This document shows positions 17,346 through 20,405 of a stretch of 20,405 bases of DNA, piece by piece. Within the stretch, counting starts at the first letter, position 1; the number at the start of each line of letters is the position of its first letter. The translations under genes and the position numbers were made by a program. This DNA is from an uncultured Phycisphaerales bacterium. GTDB lineage: Bacteria; Planctomycetota; Phycisphaerae; UBA1845; CAIVHJ01. Location: contig CAIVHJ010000342.1 of NCBI GenBank assembly GCA_903905665.1, positions 1-20,405 of the forward strand, written 5' to 3'. Below the pieces are notes generated by a model. The model did not search any database and had not been told where the DNA came from. It was given only the letters and a program-made list of their open reading frames with translations.

Positions 17346-18060
17346 TGCGAAGATTCGGGTATTTCAATCCCCCACCGAGGTGGCACGGGCGGCGTCGGAA
17401 CTGATCGTCGAAAGCGCCGCGAGCGCCATTCAAACGCGACGATGTTTTCATTTCTGTCTTTCCGGCGGTTCCACTCCCAAGCCGACCTATTCTCTGCTGG
17501 CTGCAACGGACCGGGAGAAAATCAGGTGGAGCCAAGTCCGGATTTATTTCGGCGATGAGCGGTGCGTTCCACCGGATCACCCCGACAGCAATTACAAAAT
17601 GGCTTCCGATACATTTCTAACTTCGGTCCCGATCCTTCCGAATCAAGTTCATCGAATCCCGGCAGAACTGGACGCCCCCACCGCCGCTCTGCAGTATGAA
17701 CAAGCGATTCGTAGCGTCCGATTTGATCTGGTGCTTTTGGGTCTGGGAACAGACAGCCATACCGCTTCATTATTTCCCAACTCTGAGGCGTTACTCGCCT
17801 GTGACCGGTTGTGTATCCCCATTCACCTCTCTCAACCCGGAACCGATCGCATCACCCTGACCTTCCCGGTTTTCAACCGGTCGCGTAGAATCCTGTTTCT
17901 GGTGACCGGTCCTGAGAAAGCCGAAGCCCTTCGATCGATTCATGACGATCCGATTGATATTCCTCGACGTCCCGCGCAGGGCATCCGCTCGATCAACGGC
18001 GACGTGATCTGGCTGGTCGATCGTGAAGCCGCCTCTGCGCTCCAGAAAAATACGGTTTAG
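17335..18060 (+). CDS. pgl: 6-phosphogluconolactonase (DevB type)
   Basis: The enzyme hydrolyses 6-phosphogluconolactone to 6-phosphogluconate, linking zwf and gnd. This 241-residue protein has the full DevB/SOL signature set: FCLSGGSTPKPTY (40-52), IYFGDERCVPPDHPDSNY (70-87), LVLLGLGTDSHTASLFP (about 140-156) and LFLVTGPEKAEAL. No truncation is visible. The ATG lies inside the end of zwf and lacks a clear ribosome site, so translation is probably coupled to zwf. It ends the operon. The 176-bp gap to the tRNA-Arg holds no clear terminator. The best stem there is GTGGGGC/GCCCCAT with a long loop, near 18109-18145. Confidence 0.95.
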   Translation: MIADAKIRVFQSPTEVARAASELIVESAASAIQTRRCFHFCLSGGSTPKPTYSLLAATDREKIRWSQVRIYFGDERCVPPDHPDSNYKMASDTFLTSVPILPNQVHRIPAELDAPTAALQYEQAIRSVRFDLVLLGLGTDSHTASLFPNSEALLACDRLCIPIHLSQPGTDRITLTFPVFNRSRRILFLVTGPEKAEALRSIHDDPIDIPRRPAQGIRSINGDVIWLVDREAASALQKNTV

Positions 18061-18236
18061 ATCGGTTTTTCGGTTTCGATTCTGTCGGGTGAAGATCATT
18101 CCGAAACGTGGGGCGACAAAGAGATTCCTGATGGATGCCCCATTGCCGACGGATGAACTCCGGTGGATTGACACGAGTTTTTGAAAACGCAACAAGATAA
18201 CAGCAACATGGACAACCAATCACACGATTGCATCAA

Positions 18237-18310
18237 CGCGCCCGGCGCGATTTGAACGCACGACCTGCGGTTTAGGAAACCGCTGCTCTATCCTACTGAG
18301 CTACGGGCGC
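18237..18310 (-). tRNA. tRNA-Arg (anticodon CCU)
   Basis: Read on the minus strand the gene begins GCGCCCG and ends CGGGCGC, a perfect acceptor stem, with discriminator G at 18237. The anticodon arm GCGGT-TTCCTAA-ACCGC gives anticodon CCU for the Arg codon AGG. The D arm GCTC...GAGC and the T arm GTGCG-TTCAAAT-CGCGC are intact, the latter with one G-U pair. CCA is not encoded. A weak promoter (TTGTAA, 19-bp spacer, GATAAT) can be seen upstream at 18347-18317. The 5' end of the tRNA, not the 3' end, faces the integrase gene. Confidence 0.96.
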
Positions 18311-18315
18311 AAAAG

Positions 18316-18416
18316 TATTATCTCAATAGCAACTTCTTGTATTACAAGCAGTTATAAAATCTTCAAATCAGTACGGATAAGACATCTTTTCAAATGAGAC
18401 AATACTTGAGATAATA
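18316..18416. repeat. 11-bp inverted repeat spanning the tRNA-Arg/integrase gap
   Basis: TATTATCTCAA (18316-18326) and its exact complement TTGAGATAATA (18406-18416) are 79 bp apart. The left copy overlaps the weak -10 of tRNA-Arg, and the right copy contains the -35 of the integrase promoter. Between them CTTGTATTACAAG (18336-18348) is a perfect palindrome around one central T. The set resembles binding sites for a recombinase or its regulator. Function is inference. Confidence 0.5.
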
Positions 18417-18434
18417 AACGATTTCTCCTATACT
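18406..18434 (+). promoter_or_regulatory. Sigma70-type promoter of the integrase
   Basis: TTGAGA (18406-18411) and TATACT (18429-18434) are separated by exactly 17 bp and end 38 bp before the integrase ATG. Five of six -10 bases and four of six -35 bases match consensus, making it the best promoter in the window. The -35 lies inside the right arm of the 11-bp inverted repeat, so a protein binding that repeat would control it. Confidence 0.65.
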
Positions 18435-18472
18435 TAGATTGATGACTATTTCTAAGGATCAGGAGTAAGTTC

Positions 18473-20227
18473 ATGGGGAGACCTCGCTTAGCAACAAATT
18501 TCCAAGACAGCTCACCGAATCTACCCAAAGATGGTGATCGCTTCTATACCCGTGTCGATTATTCAGCAAAAAACAAAAGATGCAAAGTTTACCTTACCAA
18601 AGATAAGAAAAGTTCACAAATGATGCTTCAGGGACTTAAGGGCGTCACTGACCATACCGAGGCTATGCGGCGGGTCAGGATTCTTAGGGCAGTTGCCGAG
18701 ACCAGCCCGGAGGAGTTGAATCGCAAAATTGCGGAACTGACACATGTTCCTATGCTCATCGAAGTTGATGCGATGAGTTTTGATCAGGCGAGAGAGGACC
18801 TGGCTTCAAAGATTGATTGTGATCAGGAACTTACTGATGTCATTATTGAAGCTTGGAGACACGCCAGAACGTGGAGCCAACAAATCGAAGTGTTGAAAAT
18901 GTTAGATTATCCAATGCAGATGATAAATGATTGCATGGAACCATTCTACAGTCAGAGGATGCGAGGGGAAACAACAATTGTAAATCCCGAATGGTTAAGA
19001 CAAAATCCCGGTAAGGAGGAAGAGGCCGAAGTAGCACTTGACAAAGCGATGTGGGGATCATCCTGGTCGCCGAACTGGTACCCAAAAAAGATGAGCGATG
19101 CTCCCACGTGTCAGATCACGTTAGTGAATTGCCTTAGACAATGGGGCATTTTGAAGAATGAAGGGATGAGACCACTCAAGGATGAAACAATTCTGGAAGT
19201 TACAAGCATCTTTTCCAAGTTTATTAAAGTGGTCGGCAATAAAACCATTGATAAACTACAAAGAAGTGATTTTCTGAATTACGGTCAACATGTGAACGCT
19301 GAATACAAGAAAGCGTCAGGTATGTGGCATAATCGTCAATTCAGCTGTGTTCAGAGAGTCTTCCGGCTGCTGATACGTAAGACGGAATGGCCGTTTCCCG
19401 AAGGAATGTACAAATGGATGAGTCAGTGGGACAAAGTTCCTGAGGCTTCTGATCGCAAGAATCGTCAACCTATGCCAATTGAAATGTTCCACCAGTTGGT
19501 TGAAAGGGCGGAATTCCTGGCACTTATCAATCCAGAAGAATACGCCGAAACTCTGCCTGTTACTGGTGATGCCACAATAAAATTACAACGAATGAATAAC
19601 ATCAAACAAGCTAAACGACTGCAACGCACAGGAATGATGTGGGCGGCGATTTTTAGATTGGCTGCTAACTGTGGATTGGATGATGTAGATGTTGCACGAA
19701 TATCGTGGAAGAATTTGAGAAACCTAGAATCAGAATTTCCTTACATGGATTTCCCACGTAGGAAAACGGCACACCTTAAGGGTCAGCCTATACCACGGCT
19801 AACTCCCTTGTTGCCCTCTACCGTCAAAGCTCTGATGCAATTCAGGGAATATGAACGTAATGATACTGGCGTTATTTTTCTTAATGACGCTCGAAAGCAA
19901 TTTACCACACCGGTCTTGTGTAAGGGATATAACCGAATACGCAAGGGAATTAAAGATGCTGAAAACTGGTCGTTGAAACATCTTCGGAACATCGGTCCAA
20001 CATTAAACAAGCGAAGCAACACAATGAAGGAATTACGCTCCGAGTTTCTTGGTCACGATGAAAACAATACCAATAAATTCTACACTGGGGAACAGGACGA
20101 ATACTTCCTCGCAGATTTGGTGAATCTAATTGGACATCATTATTTCAGTGGCGAAACCGTGCCTATATCGCCCAATAAAGTAATGCCCATCACGCCAAAT
20201 TCATCGCCGGTCACAAGACCGGTATGA
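18473..20227 (+). CDS. Tyrosine-recombinase-like integrase, first catalytic Arg absent
   Basis: This 584-residue protein has a long N-terminal half of no recognised fold. A SAM-like core-binding region follows at about 215-315, then a tyrosine-recombinase catalytic domain at about 380-545. In that domain the KT beta-hairpin (FPRRKTAHLKGQPIPR, Lys431), Arg505 (LKHLRNIG), LGH (526-528) and Tyr537 (NKFYTGE) are present. Tyr537 is 9 residues after the His, as usual. The segment that normally carries the first Arg reads NCGLDDVDVARIS, with Asp403 in its place, and the HxxR His is Lys502. This pattern is like planctomycete integrases I recall with a similar NCG substitution. AGGAG lies 8 bases before the ATG. 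It is clearly more AT-rich than the genes to its left, consistent with acquired DNA. Confidence 0.75.
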   Translation: MGRPRLATNFQDSSPNLPKDGDRFYTRVDYSAKNKRCKVYLTKDKKSSQMMLQGLKGVTDHTEAMRRVRILRAVAETSPEELNRKIAELTHVPMLIEVDAMSFDQAREDLASKIDCDQELTDVIIEAWRHARTWSQQIEVLKMLDYPMQMINDCMEPFYSQRMRGETTIVNPEWLRQNPGKEEEAEVALDKAMWGSSWSPNWYPKKMSDAPTCQITLVNCLRQWGILKNEGMRPLKDETILEVTSIFSKFIKVVGNKTIDKLQRSDFLNYGQHVNAEYKKASGMWHNRQFSCVQRVFRLLIRKTEWPFPEGMYKWMSQWDKVPEASDRKNRQPMPIEMFHQLVERAEFLALINPEEYAETLPVTGDATIKLQRMNNIKQAKRLQRTGMMWAAIFRLAANCGLDDVDVARISWKNLRNLESEFPYMDFPRRKTAHLKGQPIPRLTPLLPSTVKALMQFREYERNDTGVIFLNDARKQFTTPVLCKGYNRIRKGIKDAENWSLKHLRNIGPTLNKRSNTMKELRSEFLGHDENNTNKFYTGEQDEYFLADLVNLIGHHYFSGETVPISPNKVMPITPNSSPVTRPV

Positions 20228-20319
20228 GTGACAAGTACGTTCTCCGGCAGGCGGACAATCCATGCGTCAAAGAATGTTGCAATGCGATCGAAAAGCGTTT
20301 CTTTGGATCGAAGAAATAG
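20224..20319 (+). CDS. 31-codon frame overlapping the integrase stop
   Basis: ATGA at 20224-20227 joins the integrase stop to a start codon of a 31-residue frame, beginning MSDKYVLRQADNPCVKECC and ending RFFGSKK. It is Cys- and Lys-rich, and no family is recognised. The only support is the 4-bp stop-start overlap. There is no ribosome site, and a perfect 6-bp hairpin, CCGGTC-ACAA-GACCGG (20207-20222), lies just before it. It competes with the frame starting at 20262. Confidence 0.25.
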   Translation: MSDKYVLRQADNPCVKECCNAIEKRFFGSKK

Positions 20320-20405
20320 CATCCCTCCAATCCGTCGCCGGAGAACCCGTTCGTTCCCCTTGTGCCATCGACCTGTTTACCCTGCTGCCCGCTGCTCGCT
20401 TTGTG
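20262..20405 (+). CDS. Frame open to the right window edge
   Basis: From ATG 20262 (MRQRMLQCDRKAFLWIEEIA) a frame stays open for 48 codons to the last base of the window. Its composition is higher in GC than the integrase. GGCAGGCGG lies about 6-14 bases upstream as a poor ribosome site. No family is recognised in the visible part. It may be a real gene start or a chance open frame in GC-rich sequence. Confidence 0.25.
   Translation, partial: MRQRMLQCDRKAFLWIEEIASLQSVAGEPVRSPCAIDLFTLLPAARFV

Noticed and set aside
18237..18310. tRNA-Arg 3' end as a classical attachment site duplicated beyond the integrase
   Set aside because: No second copy of any tRNA segment is visible on the right, and the integrase lies on the wrong side of the tRNA for 3'-end integration.
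20140..20322. 60-codon leftward frame over the integrase end
   Set aside because: It overlaps the conserved-strand integrase gene by about 88 bp and has no ribosome site. It is more likely a shadow, although it cannot be fully excluded at the window edge.

Overview
The window reads as bacterial chromosome with compact, mostly high-GC genes. Several family choices suggest a planctomycete, possibly of the Phycisphaerae type. These are a GT39-like membrane glycosyltransferase with an SPWPIELIR segment, an EtfA/HdrD-like membrane Fe-S pair, a large S8 protease with PKD domains and a Cys-containing C-terminal anchor, and an integrase that lacks the first catalytic Arg. This placement is inference from protein style, not from a marker gene.

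Layout. Positions 1-23 hold the first seven codons of a leftward gene leaving the window. Positions 202-1584 (-) encode an MgtE magnesium transporter. A tRNA-Cys(GCA) with an adjoining 16-bp terminator-like hairpin follows at 1798-1906 (+). A GT39-type glycosyltransferase lies at 1971-3647 (+). The convergent gap after it holds two palindromic elements and leads to a diadenylate cyclase with a pyruvate-kinase-like N-terminal region (3927-4853, -). A SpoIIE/RsbU-type PP2C phosphatase (5122-6051, +) diverges from it. etfA and a membrane-bound heterodisulfide-reductase-like Fe-S oxidoreductase overlap at 6207-9166 (+). A 1002-residue secreted subtilase with two PKD domains runs at 9222-12230 (-). 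A two-domain ABC permease of FbpB/ThiP type follows at 12537-14237 (+).

Positions 14413-18060 (+) hold gnd-zwf-pgl, the full oxidative pentose phosphate branch. The genes are 14 bp apart or overlapping, so this is very probably one operon. A tRNA-Arg(CCU) at 18237-18310 (-) separates it from an AT-richer segment. That segment contains a tyrosine-recombinase-like integrase (18473-20227, +) with a good sigma70-type promoter, then small or incomplete reading frames at the window edge.

Functionally, EtfA plus the Fe-S protein should pass electrons from acyl-CoA-type dehydrogenases to membrane quinone, although etfB is not adjacent. gnd-zwf-pgl makes NADPH and ribulose-5-phosphate. MgtE, the c-di-AMP synthase and the phosphatase are ion and signalling functions. 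The least ordinary parts are the DacZ-like cyclase with a structured leader, the etfB-less EtfA/Fe-S pair, the kexin-like protease with its terminal sorting signal, and the recombinase junction with its long-range inverted repeat.
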